From Strobilurus pachycystidiatus (lineage: Eukaryota; Basidiomycota; Agaricomycetes; Agaricales; Physalacriaceae), in assembly GCA_019915135.1 (NCBI GenBank), contig JAHLMK010000020.1:496001-560000 (forward strand): DNA of 64,000 bases, given 5' to 3'. Below are positions 12,101 to 24,220 of the stretch, one piece after another (the stretch's first letter is position 1; each line of letters begins with the position of its first letter). Made by a program: the position numbers and the translations under genes. A model generated the notes under the pieces. That model worked only from the letters and a program-made list of their open reading frames with translations, did not search any database and was not told the DNA's origin.

Positions 12101-13721
12101 TAACTGATATTTCAGTCGAAGATGCGACGCAACCGAATCGTGATCTTCTGCAGGTACGCTTCGTGACCGGAAAAACATATCCAGGTATTGCGATCGTTCA
12201 CTCGCGCCTTCAGGACGCGACCCGGCAATTAGTAGCGTTTGGAACTCGGGGTCGACGAGCGATGAAAGCTCTTTGCTATATAGAAGGTTGAGTGCGCGGA
12301 GCACGGCACATTCCTCGGTCTCGCCAGGAGTGTGGTTACAGACCGTGCCGCCGTACTGAAAGCTATCATTCCCGAGGTTCTTCAGTTTGTCCTCCACACG
12401 AGCTGGAGCACCCAGAAGCGCTGCTGCCAGCTGAGAAGCACTGACTGTACGACTGTGTAAGCATCTCTCTATTTGTTGAGTGGTCAACTCACGGAGCACT
12501 GGGGATTGTACCTCTTGACCCTCCTCGTTATCTTCTTCGTCCCCGCTGCCGTTTGTGGACTCGTCGGACTCGGACTCGTCGGACTCGGACTCGTCGGACT
12601 CGGACTCGTCGGACTCGGACTCGTCAACCTCGGACTCGTCAACCTCGGACTCGTCAACCTCGGACTCGTCAACCTCGGACTCGTCTGACCCGCTCAGTTG
12701 CCTTTTGAGATGTGCGCCGGTTCCCGCTATCTCGGTCCCTGGTGATGCTGATGTATAGATGAGGACTCGCGAGACAACACAAAGACGCAGCAGTAGTACG
12801 CTCACCTCTTCGACGGCTTCTTCGTGGCCTAGACAATTCCTCAGCCGCTTTCTCCTCTTCATCGGTGTCAGTGTCGAGAGCCACTGAAGTACAATGTCAA
12901 CCTTTCTGTCGCCGATCTGAGACAATCAACTCACAATGCAGTCGTTTTGGTCTGCGAGGGCCGGGGCGCCAGCGTTCGTCATCTGCCGGTCCGTGAGTGA
13001 CTACGAAAGTCTAAAACTTAAAGCTACGGAGCCCACCATCCATGATTTCAGCGCTTGAAATTGAGCCATAGTTCATTGAGGGCTCTTGTTCAACCGTAGA
13101 AACCATCTGGAATGCTCCCAAATTGCTTTGAGCAGGCTGCGCACTCGCTGAAATCGATGAAAATCGGTTAGAGGACAAACTCGAGCACCGTTTCTACGCA
13201 CGAAAACTCGGATTTCCATCATTTGGGCCAATATCAGAATTCGGTCCTTCAGGAGCAATAGCATCGCCTTCAATCACGACTAAGTGCAATTACTGGGTTC
13301 AAGTCAAACTGCAAATGCAAACCTTTCGTGGAGACATGATCTGGGCCATCAAAATCGGATTCGTCGGAAAACGGCCCGTCAAAAAGTGGGTCCAGGTCAT
13401 ATGAATCCGAAACTTCCCGAGAAATAGCACCCTCTCCAGTTATAGATGAGATTGTGAACATTGGGCTCAAGTCCAACGACATACCCTTCACGGACAAACC
13501 ATTCGGGCTATCCAAATCAGATTCTTCAGATTGCGACCCGTCAAAGAGCGAGTCCCGATCGCCCTCTTTGATTATGGATCAGTCAGTGTGTGGAAGTTTG
13601 GTGAAAAAAGTGAACTGTCCATACGCAGATCTCCAGAGTCGTCTTCTTCACTGTCACCATCGCTGCTCGCGTCGTTGTCGGGCTCGGGTGGCCGGTTCTC
13701 TCTCATCCGTCGATCGGGCAT
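9162..13721 (-). CDS. 11-exon orphan protein with CxxC...H zinc-finger-like motif
   Basis: Exons: 13625-13721, 13485-13565, 13323-13433, 13202-13267, 13037-13147, 12935-12982, 12806-12883, 11490-12738, 10840-11442, 9442-10780, 9162-9389. Their sum, 4011 bp, is an exact multiple of three (1336 aa) and every splice phase agrees, so the model is strong. The N-terminus is acidic and made of duplicated segments (LFDGPFSDESDFDGPDH versus LFDGSQSEESDLDSP). A DESEV/DESES repeat follows, then CPFCHKMYARLAKH with a later Cys, then a long region with no motif I can name. Its C-terminal half loosely recalls proteins found beside RecQ-like genes in basidiomycete repeats; that is a memory-based inference. 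A nuclear location is likely from the acidic and zinc-finger-like parts. The start is the first ATG of a short first exon (MPDRRMRENRPPEPD). Confidence 0.7.
12553..12690 (-). repeat. Minisatellite coding DESEV/DESES
   Basis: About nine tandem 15-bp units with only one or two base differences encode acidic pentapeptides inside the exon 11490-12738. The unit is a multiple of three, so copy-number change would alter protein length without a frameshift. Confidence 0.85.
13202..13565 (-). repeat. Duplicated exon-intron units
   Basis: Exons 13485-13565 and 13323-13433 encode similar peptides (DSLFDGSQSEESDLD and DPLFDGPFSDESDFD), and exon 13202-13267 shares their first codons. The introns after them (13434-13484 and 13268-13322) are also similar, sharing TTGACTTGA(A/G)CCCA-type sequence. 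All borders are phase 1. This is a tandem duplication of exon plus intron. Confidence 0.7.
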
Positions 13722-15773
13722 ATTGTCCTATGTGGTGGTGGTGGACGTGCAAGGGTTGTCAGGGTTGCGCCCGTTTTCACCCCTTCCCTCAACCCGCGCA
13801 AACACAGGAACGACCAGGGAACGACCCCAGATGAGATCAATGCCAAGAGTGGGGTAGTAGAATTTTGCGCAACCACTCGAGCACCGATCAACGGCCGCGC
13901 AAACACAGAAACTACCTAGATGCATGAGATCGTGTGCGCGTGCTGCGACGGCGTATGTGGATTGAATACACATAGCGTACTCACGAATACGAGTCCGAGT
14001 CAATCCGAGTGGCAAGGTGGGCTGATGTATATGTCAATGCTCACAGCTCATGTCTCGAGGTGCCCCGTCGACAGAGAGCCGTCTGACATTGCAGTGATTA
14101 TGTGGCCACGTACGACCATCTCAGATGACTTTCCGACTGGCGTGGCGACGCGTTCCGTAGCCACGCAACTCAAAATCCACTGTATTCAGATACACGTAAA
14201 TACACATTTTATTATACATAGATATTGCTCCCCAAGGCGTGGCTACGCGTACCAATCTTTAAAGTTTACAGGGTGTCAGTGGGGTATGGGTCATCAAGTG
14301 CACATTTATTCCGATCACCCGCGTACCTGCGAGTGACCTCCGCGTATATGACCTCGACTAACTCTAGGCTTTATCTTCGATTTCTAGCTTTCTCAGAGGT
14401 CATTTGTACAATGCTTGTACTATGTTAGTGAGTATCGGTAGGCTACTGTGGACCTGCCCGTCACGGTCTCACCCACACCTTTTTGCATCCATAATTGAAG
14501 TTAGCACCACCACTGCCGCGCGTGCAAGGAGTGTGTGAGGTCTAGTGCAAGGAGGTGTCACAAACAACCTCCGCGGTCGCGTAGCCACGCGCCGCGATGG
14601 TGTGGCTAGGCGCTCCTCATACTCAAAGGCTCAAGCAGTTTCCGCGGCCGCGTAGCCACGCGCTACCCAAGCGTAGACAAACCAACGTGTCCGCCTATCA
14701 CAGTCACGCGTAGCTACATGAAATTTGGTACGGGAGCTTCAGCAGTCCGCAAATGCGTGCCCGACATTGCCATCAGACACGTACCTAGCTGGAGTTTGTA
14801 TGTGTTTAAACCTGATCAAGCAATGGCCAGGACTGTTTATCAGTTGAATCTCTTCCGCCGTGCGTACAAGGCACGTTCCAAGAAAAGTTTGAGCCACTCC
14901 CCCCGATTGCTCACTGGACGTGTCTAGGTCCGATACGATGGTCAACGACGTCTACTAGGCACGGGGTATATCGGTGTATCGTTAACGAAGAAGTGTACGC
15001 CGATGAAGGGGATCTAGCATGGGTGCAGCTGGATGATGATGGTAGCTGACAGAGGCTCGACGAACAATGGGGCTATGGCCACTCAGAACATGGGAGGTCT
15101 TTGTTCGTAATATCAAATGCATTATCTTACCCTGAACAAAACAAAATGTTACAGTAGCCCATTATTTGTTTCTCCAAAAAAAATTGATAGATATCATACA
15201 CTACCGAAAACGACGCCACACCACGAGAAAGAGCTACCCATTCTTCAAGAGGCAAACGGACGATTGCTTTAAGATAAAAAGCCCGAAAAGCGGTTGAACA
15301 CTATTCCAGTCACCAAGAAATTCATGTGTGTACTGAGTGAGCACTACTTCGCTTCACTTTGCGGCGGGTGCGATACCGGGTGCATCAGTGACACTCACTC
15401 GTAGAAGGTAAGCTCATCCCATATCCAATCTTCATGTGACATGGAGGATTGAGTCCTAATTAGCATGGGTAAGACACGCACCAACAAGGTTTTTAGTCCA
15501 CAGATAGAGAGGGATAAACCCAATGAGCGGGAGCACAAGCCACCCAATGAGTTTGCAGGCGAGGAAGGACAACCCGGTCCCTATCCTCCCCTCTGTGGGC
15601 GGGCAGTCGCATCCGCGGCGTCCGACTGCAGTAGCAATTCGATTCTCTAGGACCACAAATGCTAGTACAGAAAGGAAATGTACATGAAGTACATGACATG
15701 GATGTGCTACGACTACAATACAACAGTGGGGGAGGGGATCTGAGTGTGGGTGAGCTAAGCCTACTACATCACT
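13722..15773. other. Gene-poor stretch
   Basis: No coding gene is recognised between the orphan zinc-finger gene and the HMG-box gene. It contains the CGCGTAGCCACGCG-type repeats listed separately. Short reading frames here lack motifs and consistent splice sites. Confidence 0.5.
14143..14715. repeat. Dispersed repeat with GTAGCCACGC motifs, degenerate copy
   Basis: Clustered words such as CCGTAGCCACGC, GGCTACGCGTACC, CGCGTAGCCACGCG (twice, near 14577 and 14650) and CACGCGTAGCTAC match the repeat found at 19.8-20.1 kb and 43.5-43.8 kb. No coding capacity is seen. Confidence 0.55.
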
Positions 15774-17139
15774 TCAAACCAGGTGGAGTTTCGACGCAGG
15801 CAAAAGGAAACATGGGCTGAGCGGTGGCGGGGTCCACTGGTGTTTGTACTCGTACGCTGACAGACCGGCTGAAGCGTCATATGGCCAGCTACCGTAGTTG
15901 GTGTAAGTACCATCGCTGGAGAAGTAACCGTCGACATGACCGTCGAGAAACGGCTGGCTGACGTAGGCCACATGGGAGTGATATTGGTGCAACTCGCGCT
16001 CATAAGAGTACGACAGACCGGCCGTCGAAGCCTCTGGAGCATACTCTCCAATCGAGCTGAACCACGAGTAGGATTGCTCGATGGTCTCCTGGGGAGAGTA
16101 CATCTGCGAGAGCAGTGGATCAAAGCCCGTAGTCATCATCGTGGCATTTGACATGAATGCGTTCTGAAGTGGTGGGTCAGTAAGTGGAGGATGGAAGCAG
16201 CGGAGAAAACCAACCTCGACCGGTAAGGACTCAGTCAAGTCGAGAGCAGGTATGTGCTCGGTTGGGATGAATGATGATTCGGAAGAGTGGACGAGCTGCG
16301 GTTCATGGTAGGATGTCGGTGTGGAGACTCTGTGGAGAACGTCGGCCCCTGAGTGTCGCGTGTGAGTTCCGAGCGGAGGGGCGGCAACGAGCGTGCCAAG
16401 GGTGATTGAGCATGGTCGTCGATATCCCGCGCCGCTCCCTCGAGATCATCGCCATGAACGCCGCGCATGATCATATCAGCAAGGAGCTGGCATCGATCCC
16501 ACTCCACGTCCAAGCCCTTCTTCGTCTTCTTCCGCTGTGCCATTCCGGCGCGACTCGCGGGAGCGTACTTGTAGTCGGGGTACTTCTCCGCGTGGCGCTT
16601 CTTCTCCTGTTGCGCGAGATGCTTGAAATGACCTTGCTCGTCGACGGAGAGCGCCTTCCACTGAGCACCACACATCTTGCTGATCTCTCGATGATCCCGC
16701 TCGGCAATCATATCCTTCATCTCCTTACAGAAATGAGAACGGTAGAGCATGAAAGCATTCGGCGGACGCGGGACATGGCTTTCATCCCGCTTGGTGCGGC
16801 GACGCGATGGTCCGGTAGCCGTCGAGTACGATGATGCCGAGGACGCCGGTGGTGGCGCACTGACGGTCGGACTGTCGACAAGTCTGTATTCCGAATCCCA
16901 TTCTTGTTCTAAATCCGAAGTCAATGAAGGAACTGTGTATGATGAGCAGACGAAATACCATCATAGGCAGCAGTGTCCTGCTGGGATATCGGCGTCCAGA
17001 TGCAGATGCGTACATCTGTGCATCCCCATCTCCGTCCCACAATCCGTCGCCTATTGGTTGTCATGGTCGTCCACATGTCGCGGCGTGGTCGAGTTGACGC
17101 TGTGCGCCGAGTCAATGCTGGGAGTGAAACATCATCCAC
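15774..17139 (-). CDS. HMG-box transcription factor
   Basis: A sequence-specific DNA-binding protein of the fungal HMG-box type, probably nuclear. Exons: 16959-17139 (5' end uncertain), 16389-16908, 16215-16329, 15774-16163; all phases agree. The HMG box lies in the exon 16389-16908: it starts HVPRPPNAFMLYRSHF, includes the conserved WKAL, and ends near EKKRHAEKYPDYKY. Basic and Ser/Pro-rich regions flank it, and the C-terminal exon is Tyr/Ser-rich (YSWFSSIGEYAPEAS). One intron, 16330-16388, has a weak donor (GTTGCC); without it the box-containing exon would run on to a stop just inside the next exon. The HMG box resembles mating-type or Prf1-like fungal regulators, but there is no pheromone or receptor gene nearby, so a mating role is not supported. 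The true ATG may lie upstream of 17139. Confidence 0.8.
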
Positions 17140-18884
17140 GGCTGCTGGAAGCCGTGGAGACGTCAGGCAACAGCGGCAACGGCGTCCGCTGGAAGAAATA
17201 TAGTGTATCCAGCCTTCAAGAGCTCGTGGCGGTACGAGCGAGAGAACCGTCGCCGCAGCTCATTCGCGAAGACATCAACTGCGAGAGCGGGCGACGTACG
17301 GGTCATCGTAGAGAGGGAAAAGATGCCTATGATCAAACCACGGTCAGCATTACACGTCGACGGGGAGGAGGCGTGCTGACGGAGTGACGGGTGGGCGCGA
17401 AGATGGAAAAAGGCAGAGGCGGCATATACGCACCAACTCGGTCTTGATCAATCTAGCTCTTCCGAAATGTATACACGCCTAGGTGCGTTGTATCTTGGAC
17501 AAATCTTTTATCAACCCAGCTTTGGTTGTCACGTTGAAAGTAGGCGTCGATGGCAAAAGGGTGGAAGTGGATAGGACACAAGTGTTCAGGCGAAGCCAGA
17601 TTTTGCGCAAGTTTCGGTAAACCACCGTGTGGGAAACAAAGCCGGAGAAGCGCAAGCGACGCATCTACCGGGATAGATCAGTAAACAAGCAACGAATCAC
17701 GGTCGAATAAGACAATAAGTTCGCTCCGCCTACACGAGGAGCAGGAATGCGGTTGGAAGAGATGGTTACGCACCTGATTCTCGTGGTATCACAAAGCGTT
17801 CTGTGCAGCAAAACCCATCAGTCCCGATTTCTACATAGCCGTTCCATTCCTGGCAGTGGAAAAGAGGGCATGGGCCTCCCATAGCCCGTTGTGTGCGCGT
17901 AAGCAAAAGTAGTCATTATGGGCAAAAGCAAAATGAATGATGGCCACTTGAGGTCGCACCACCATCATCCCTTCAAGCCCTTGGAGAACGAGAAGACCAT
18001 CTAAACCAAACCGCGATTACCGTCGCTGACACGCAAAAACACGCAGCGAAAAGCTCCCAGTTGGGCATTGTGCACTCCTGGGAGGCTGTTCGTCGATTCC
18101 ACGTCCCCGCGCCCTCCACACCGTTAGCCCCAGGGTGACTCAGGTCGTCTCAGAATTCAAATGCACAGAGTGTCTCCCAGTCCCAAAAACCACACACAGC
18201 GGTAAGGCGCCGAGACTGCGGATGACAGCCCCGACGTCGTGATCGTCGATTCACGTCCCGACGTTGGTGACTGCATGTGATGTTCTACATAAACAGCTGC
18301 CATCATGGTCACCTGGTGTGCGCTCTTGTCCCGGGTTTTAGCTGGAAGAGACCATAGACCTCTTTGTTTCTCCCATTTTCCTTGGTACAGGACGTGTATT
18401 GGCCACACCTCATGCATCATGCCTTCCCAGCACCTGCCCTTTTTTCTTTTTCTTTTTTTCGTTCGAACCTCTGTCCGATTAGTTTTTAAGGTTTCGATCA
18501 GTCTGCCGGACGAGGCCGAAGTAAGCCGCCATCATTTCGGCCTCACGGCGCTGATCGTCGCGATACAACATACGGTGACGGTCCCTCGACGCAACGCGAA
18601 AAGAAAATTACAAGCATTGGATAGCTCATTACAAAACAAAACCCAAACCAGCACAAGCGTGCAAGATAGCCAATCAATGGTGGATTGGCTTTGGTTGCAC
18701 TGAATCGGGATGGCTTGCCGTCTCGCCATTTATGACACAGGGCAAAGTTCTACAGCACCAGCGTTTGCGCGTTGACTGCGAGCTCGGCTTGCTTGGGAGA
18801 TAAAGTGGTTAAGTTGGAGGTATTACAGTAGTCGTGCCCTTCTGTACTCTAGCGTCCGGCGATCAGTAATTGGTCCGTGCCAAG

Positions 18885-18910
18885 TATGAATGAATGAATG
18901 AATGAATGAG
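18885..18910. repeat. (TGAA)n microsatellite
   Basis: About six perfect tetranucleotide copies, ATGA/TGAA, in non-coding sequence. Confidence 0.95.
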
Positions 18911-19792
18911 TGCCAAGTGGCTGTGCACTTATTTGGCAGCAGCGTATCTCCCGCCGAAGACGCGGCTTGTGTTTCTACGCGGCTTGTGTTTCTATCACCT
19001 CACTTAGCTTTCTGCGCAGAGCGTTCAACGACCACGATGTACTGGATTTTTCTGACTTCAAACCCGTATTCTTTCAGCTGGAAAACCCCCGGTGCCACTG
19101 TGGACTTCTGTCCCCACACAGGGTCAAGTCTCGACGTTGCAGTCCATCGACAATTCCTTCTCGTCTTAGTATCGCTGTGCTGCTTGCTCTCTACGCGTCA
19201 TACTCGAGTAAATGAATGAGTGATGTGAAGTTGACTCCCGCAAATCGGGAACTGGAGGATCTGCTCGGCGACCTCGTGCAGTACCTGGATGTCGTCTCAG
19301 GCGCACTGACGGATAATTCAGACATAGGTTCTGGGCAGGCCGTTAACTCAAGGACTTACGCATAAGGCTTATGTTTGAGCTGGTGGTCTGAGCACCGTCC
19401 AAGCACTTACGTTAGCCAGTCAAAGGGCTCTTAAGTCTAACCAAGGTAAGTGACTGGTCCATACGCCACCCCATTGTTCTCAATCACGACGCTCTCCTTT
19501 CCTCACTACCACCACCACCACCATGCCAGGCTTTCAATCTACCCAGCACAGCTCAACACCATGCACCTTGCCCTTCTACATATATTGAAGGAGGATGTCC
19601 ATTTTGGCTCGGTGAGTTGCTCAACGCTTCACGACGGCTGAGCACTGACCTGTTCATCAGTGAGTGGCGAAGGCCCACCGGAGACATTAGAGAGTGGTAC
19701 GTTTCCGTTGATACGCGTACGTGTGAGTCTAGCATGATGAGACCGAGAAAGGGATTTAGTCATTCCGTGTTCTATAGAGGGCAGGCCGTCAG

Positions 19793-20115
19793 CCTTGGCT
19801 ACGCGTAGCCACGCCGAGGATCTACTTACTATCTGCTCATAGAATACTGACTTCAGCTACGCGTGTCCATGTGCATGACGGAGATGCGATACACGCGTAG
19901 CTGCGTGCATGATTTACTGACTACTGACATTCAAACACCGACTTCAGCTACGCGTAGCCGCACGATGAGTAGCTGCGGGAGGAGCTTGACTGCGCCTAGA
20001 ACGAGCGACGCGTAGCCACGCTGAGAACCACTCGCGCTCTATCCACATGGTAGGAGGACGGTCAGAACTGGGTTTTGCGACGCGCAGCCACGCAAAGGAA
20101 TGGCACGTAGCTACA
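19793..20115. repeat. GCTACGCGTAGC repeat, copy 1
   Basis: Contains palindromes GGCTACGCGTAGCC at 19797-19810 and GCTACGCGTAGC at 19946-19957. From about 19946 to 20100 it matches the copy at 43.5 kb in the same order: GATGAGTAGCTGC, GAGCGACGCGTAGCCACGCT, TCAGAACTGGGTT, GCGACGCGCAGCC, GGAATG. Non-coding, and possibly a MITE or a fragment of a larger element. Confidence 0.75.
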
Positions 20116-20269
20116 AAAAGATGACACTCCAAACTTGAGTTTTCCCGGTCGTGACCAGAATGAGTCGAGTCCTGACTCTAACTCAAGAAAGAGGTACTGC
20201 AGGTTTTTGGTGAAAAAATATTATATTTACTAGTATACAACATTCAGACAGCAAACACTCTACTTACTA

Positions 20270-20515
20270 CTGCTCAACTCGAGTCAACTCTAGCTCGTCT
20301 TGACCCAAACTCCCTCAAGTCAAGTTTGTACTCGAGCCACTCCCACTCCAGCTCCAACTCAACTCAAACTCCAAACATTCCCCTAAGCGAGTTAGGACTC
20401 AACTCCAACGGAGCAACTCAACTCCAATCTCAACTCTACTCGACTCAAATCTCTTCCAGACTTGAGTCGACTCCAATTCCAACTCGAGTCGACTTGACGC
20501 GGTTTCATACTCGAG
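20270..20515. repeat. CTCAA/GAGTC low-complexity block
   Basis: A degenerate series of CAACTC, ACTCCA and GACTCGA words, with some palindromic GAGTCGACTC-like sites. The period is about 6 bases but imperfect. No gene is present. Confidence 0.7.
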
Positions 20516-23298
20516 TGGGCTCTAATCTGACCTCAAGGCAAATGTCATTCCAACGTGCGATAGCCTCCGACGACGCGTTGAGAGGCGGTGGACAGGTGCA
20601 CTAGTGGTGCGAGAGCGTGTCGGCGAGGAGAAAACCGGTCGACCACACTCAAGAATGGCCGTAAAGTGGGCCGGAGACACCGGGGAGAGATAAAGAGAAG
20701 GAGTGATTGGTAGACACGACATTCAGAGACCAAAGACGACTTACCGATTGCCCGGACTGTCTGCCATGCCACCCAGTGTCGTCGACAGACTCCTGAGGAC
20801 AAGAGCACGTCCGTTACTAGAAAGCGCATGCTGTGGTCGACGGCGCGTTGCCGCTGTTGTGGCCCGCGGGTCGTTGTCGCCGCCTTCGCTGTGCTGGTGG
20901 TATAGGAAGAAAGGCAAATGATTAGTCATATGCCAACGACTGCAACGTGTCCAGGCCCGCTTGATGTCCAAAGTGCAGGTGCCTGGTGCACCAAGGAGTC
21001 AAGCTAGTGAGTACTGGCCTTCTCCGAGAGTCCCTGGCGCGGTGGTTTTGTTTGGTTGAGAAGGTCTCGGTGATGGAAACGTCGATCCGAGCTCACGGCA
21101 TGTCGGCACTATCTTCCTCTTTTTCATCGTCCGATTGATCGAGGCGAGCTCGCTCGAGTAACGACGGTACGATATATACAGTATCTACAGTAAGATTATG
21201 TGAATGTATAATATCTACTCATTAATTCCTAGTGCATCCTCCTCTTCAACATCCCCAAACTCTGCATCATCGACATCCAGCACCTGCACACTTGGCTCAT
21301 CAGCTCTGGTAATAAACGATGTAACTTCCCCGGATCTGACCAGCTCCAAGCGACGCTCGATAGCGGCCTTCACTACCTCTGCTTTCCCCGGCTGCCCGCC
21401 CTTGATGCTTGACTTACTCGGAGTCAAGTGCTTGAACTTCTTCATATCCTCCTTCCATAATATCGCCAACTCCTTCTCGCGCGCACGATGCCAATCAATG
21501 TTGAGATCGAGCTCCTTTGTTGGTACCTTTACCGAGGCATCCTTCGCCAGCAGCTGGACGTCCTCGATGGGTGTACACTCCGCAATGTTCGCAGCCCTTT
21601 GGTCATTCCTATCCCGTGTCTTCTGTCGTTTTCCCTCTCGTTCGTTAGCAATCGCAGTCCGACCTTCCATGAGAGCCGCTTTCCTCTTTTTCTCGACTCC
21701 AACTACCTCTTCTCGGCGTACCCAAGTGCGCACAAATTGCCCTAACTTTGGATTCGACGCATTCTTCTTTCGTACCCAATCTGCCGGTTTGTTCCTTCCC
21801 CACTTGATCTCTCCTTTCATATACCCCATCGAAACATTAGCGGATCGCTGCTTCACTCGCTTTATCGCCCCTGCCCCTCCCTCATTGCAGTCGTTTGTCG
21901 ATGGGATAAAGAAGGCATCTTTCTCTTCAGCCGTCAGCCTTTGCCGGGCTGGATCCGAATCGTATGCAATGAAGCGTTTCCACCCGCTCAATCCAGCTCC
22001 GAACGACGCCAGGATCGCCTCTTTGAGAAGCGGAAGCTTGTCCTGCTGATAGAGTGTCAGGACAGCGACAACAGACTCCGGACGTTGAAACGCGCCCCCG
22101 TCAGCAGTTGGCTGATTGTGAAGGACATCGGGACCGTATACAAGCTCCGGAGAGGCGAGTACTTTCTCGATAAACGCCAGAATCTTCTCTAAAAATGGAT
22201 CCAGGTCGAAGTGGTTCTTGATTTGCCCGCGAATAGTGCGCATGTAGGGGATGCTGACGGCCTGTGAGTACATCGTCATGGCTGCGAGTTCCGTGAGAGT
22301 GGGATCATCGTTTAGAGCGTCAGTGATGTTCTTTTCGACATTTGTATGAACTCCGGACGCCTTGTGCTTGCGAATGTGATCCATGAAGTCACTATACACT
22401 GCGCGATGGACTAGAATCTCGGCAGCTCCGAGTCCTAGAGTCCCGTAACGACCTATGGTAGGGAAGCGTGTGATGTGTCCGATATGCTCATGTGCAAGGA
22501 AGTACAGGCTATGAACATCCTGTTGGCCAAGCAAGCGGTTTCGGTGGTTTAAAAGCAGAGAAAACAGCTCAACAAGTTTAACACCACCACCCGCAGAGGA
22601 CTGTTGCGCTTTGTCGCGAAGACTAGTGTCGGTACTCTGTAGGATGGCAAGATTGGCCTTGTTGGGAAGAATCAATGGGCCCCGATGACCGTTCGCTTTC
22701 CACATAGGGCCGAGAGCCTCGAACGCGTCTGATAAAAGTGTATCAGCAGGAGATATGAGGGTAATAACAGCCGTTATATACGTGCCTTTCGTTGAATTAA
22801 CCTCTTTATGCATTCCACAACCAGCGCGAAAGAAGAGTGAAGACTTCGACCGTTCCTCATCCGTTAGCCCATCGAGAGCCTTTTCCCCATATCGAGTAAT
22901 GAGACGGTTATAGGCTTCTTGGCAATGGATTTCGTGTTCTTCGCTTGTAAGCTCAGCCCATACATCGCGTCCACCCAGGTTTTGAATCATATCGACTTGG
23001 AGACTGCTGATCTCGGCAAGTATAGTCTCCTCTGGCGTTTCAGAGATCAACTTCTCTCCCCGAAGCTGCAAATCGCACTCCTTCCGGGTTGCCTCGAAGA
23101 GTACTCCGAGTTTGAGTTGATCAGATGCATGATCGGAAAGAATGCCACGAGTCTTGGTGAAGAATGCGCGGGGATCCAGGTCTTCGCCTAGTGGCGAACG
23201 GTTGAACTGAAAGTACATCTGTGCAATGAGGTTTTTCCAGCCAGTTAATTGCTCCTCAGATGTGTGACGCGCTGTCGCTTCGAGATCGACAAGAATAG

Positions 23299-24220
23299 TC
23301 TACGTTCCGGATCAAATCAGTACACGATCAGATTCTCATCAATAACTCCTTCAGCAACGGTTGATGATTCGAGCAGGCTATCCGAGGTCGTATCCACGGC
23401 TCAACTGGCCATCCTCTCTGCATCGGCCCTGCAGTAGTCCAGGCGTAGGCGCAGATGTGAACGACCAGAATTGGTGCGTTCCTCTGGCGACTCACGGCCT
23501 AGGGCTCTGAGAGGTCGGTGGGGTGCGGTGGGGTTGCTGTGTGCGACTCACGGATTGATTGGAATGTTGTCATGTTCGGTTTTTGCATGTCTGGAGAGCC
23601 TGTCGACCACTAGCAGTTCGTCCTGTGTCCGACGGCTTGTATCTCTTGGAATGGAGGGCAGGCGTCGACTCTCGAGGGACGGGCTTGTTTAGGGGTCATT
23701 GTCTGTGCGGTATTGGTGTTGGTGTGGCTATTGGATTTTAAAGTGGAAAGGGCGAGCATTTCGACCCCGTAACCAACAGCCATTGTTCGTTCAGGATAGG
23801 GTTGTGTCGAGCGGACTGTTACGGATGACGATCGGGAAGTAACGGCCCCGTGTGTGTCGATCAGGAACCGATTGGATGAGCGCTCGATACTCCCTATTAT
23901 CTTGCTACTCAAGTTGCTACTTTTCAAGTTTCGCAATGTTGATGGGGGACGTTAGCGGAGAAATGAAAGGCTACTAATCATAAGGATTTGCACTGTAAAC
24001 ATGTATGCGGGCTCTAAACACAGTTGCAGTCTCCGAAGGTGGATTGTACTGTAACTGCCCCACTCTACTCAGCAAGCGGAGGCGGCGACTTGAATTGCCG
24101 GCCTACGGAGCGTGATTGAAGCCGGAATCACGCATGCGTGGGACCGTGGGCGTTCGCAAATAACGTTCTGCGGAAACCTTCACACTCACTCACTCACTCA
24201 CTCACTCATCGGAAGTTTAC
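23299..24220 (-). other. 922-bp intron-like segment, possible nested insertion
   Basis: On the minus strand it begins GTAAAC directly after a GAG codon and ends CGTAG before ACT ATT CTT GTC. Removing it joins the two coding parts in phase 0. At 922 bp it is far longer than neighbouring introns. A (CTCA)n tract sits at its 5' edge. No ORF, terminal repeat or known element is recognised inside. Confidence 0.5.
24183..24208. repeat. (CTCA)n microsatellite
   Basis: Six or more perfect tetranucleotide copies at the edge of the long intron-like segment of the transposase gene. Confidence 0.95.

Larger units (their letters stand above)
17140..21214. other. Gene-poor region with several repeats
   Basis: About 4 kb without a gene I can support. 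It contains a (TGAA)n microsatellite, a GCTACGCGTAGC repeat copy and a CTCAA-rich low-complexity block, each listed separately. Pyrimidine-rich tracts occur near 18.43 kb. Small open frames here show no conserved motif. Confidence 0.5.

Noticed and set aside
12553..12690. Regular short repeats resembling an array
   Set aside because: Units are 15 bp with no spacers and encode DESEV-type peptides; this is a coding minisatellite, not a CRISPR array.
15774..17139. Mating-type locus
   Set aside because: Only an HMG-box gene is present; no pheromone, receptor or homeodomain gene is visible nearby.
21204..22049. 281-codon plus-strand frame
   Set aside because: Ser/Phe-rich shadow of the transposase-like gene on the other strand.
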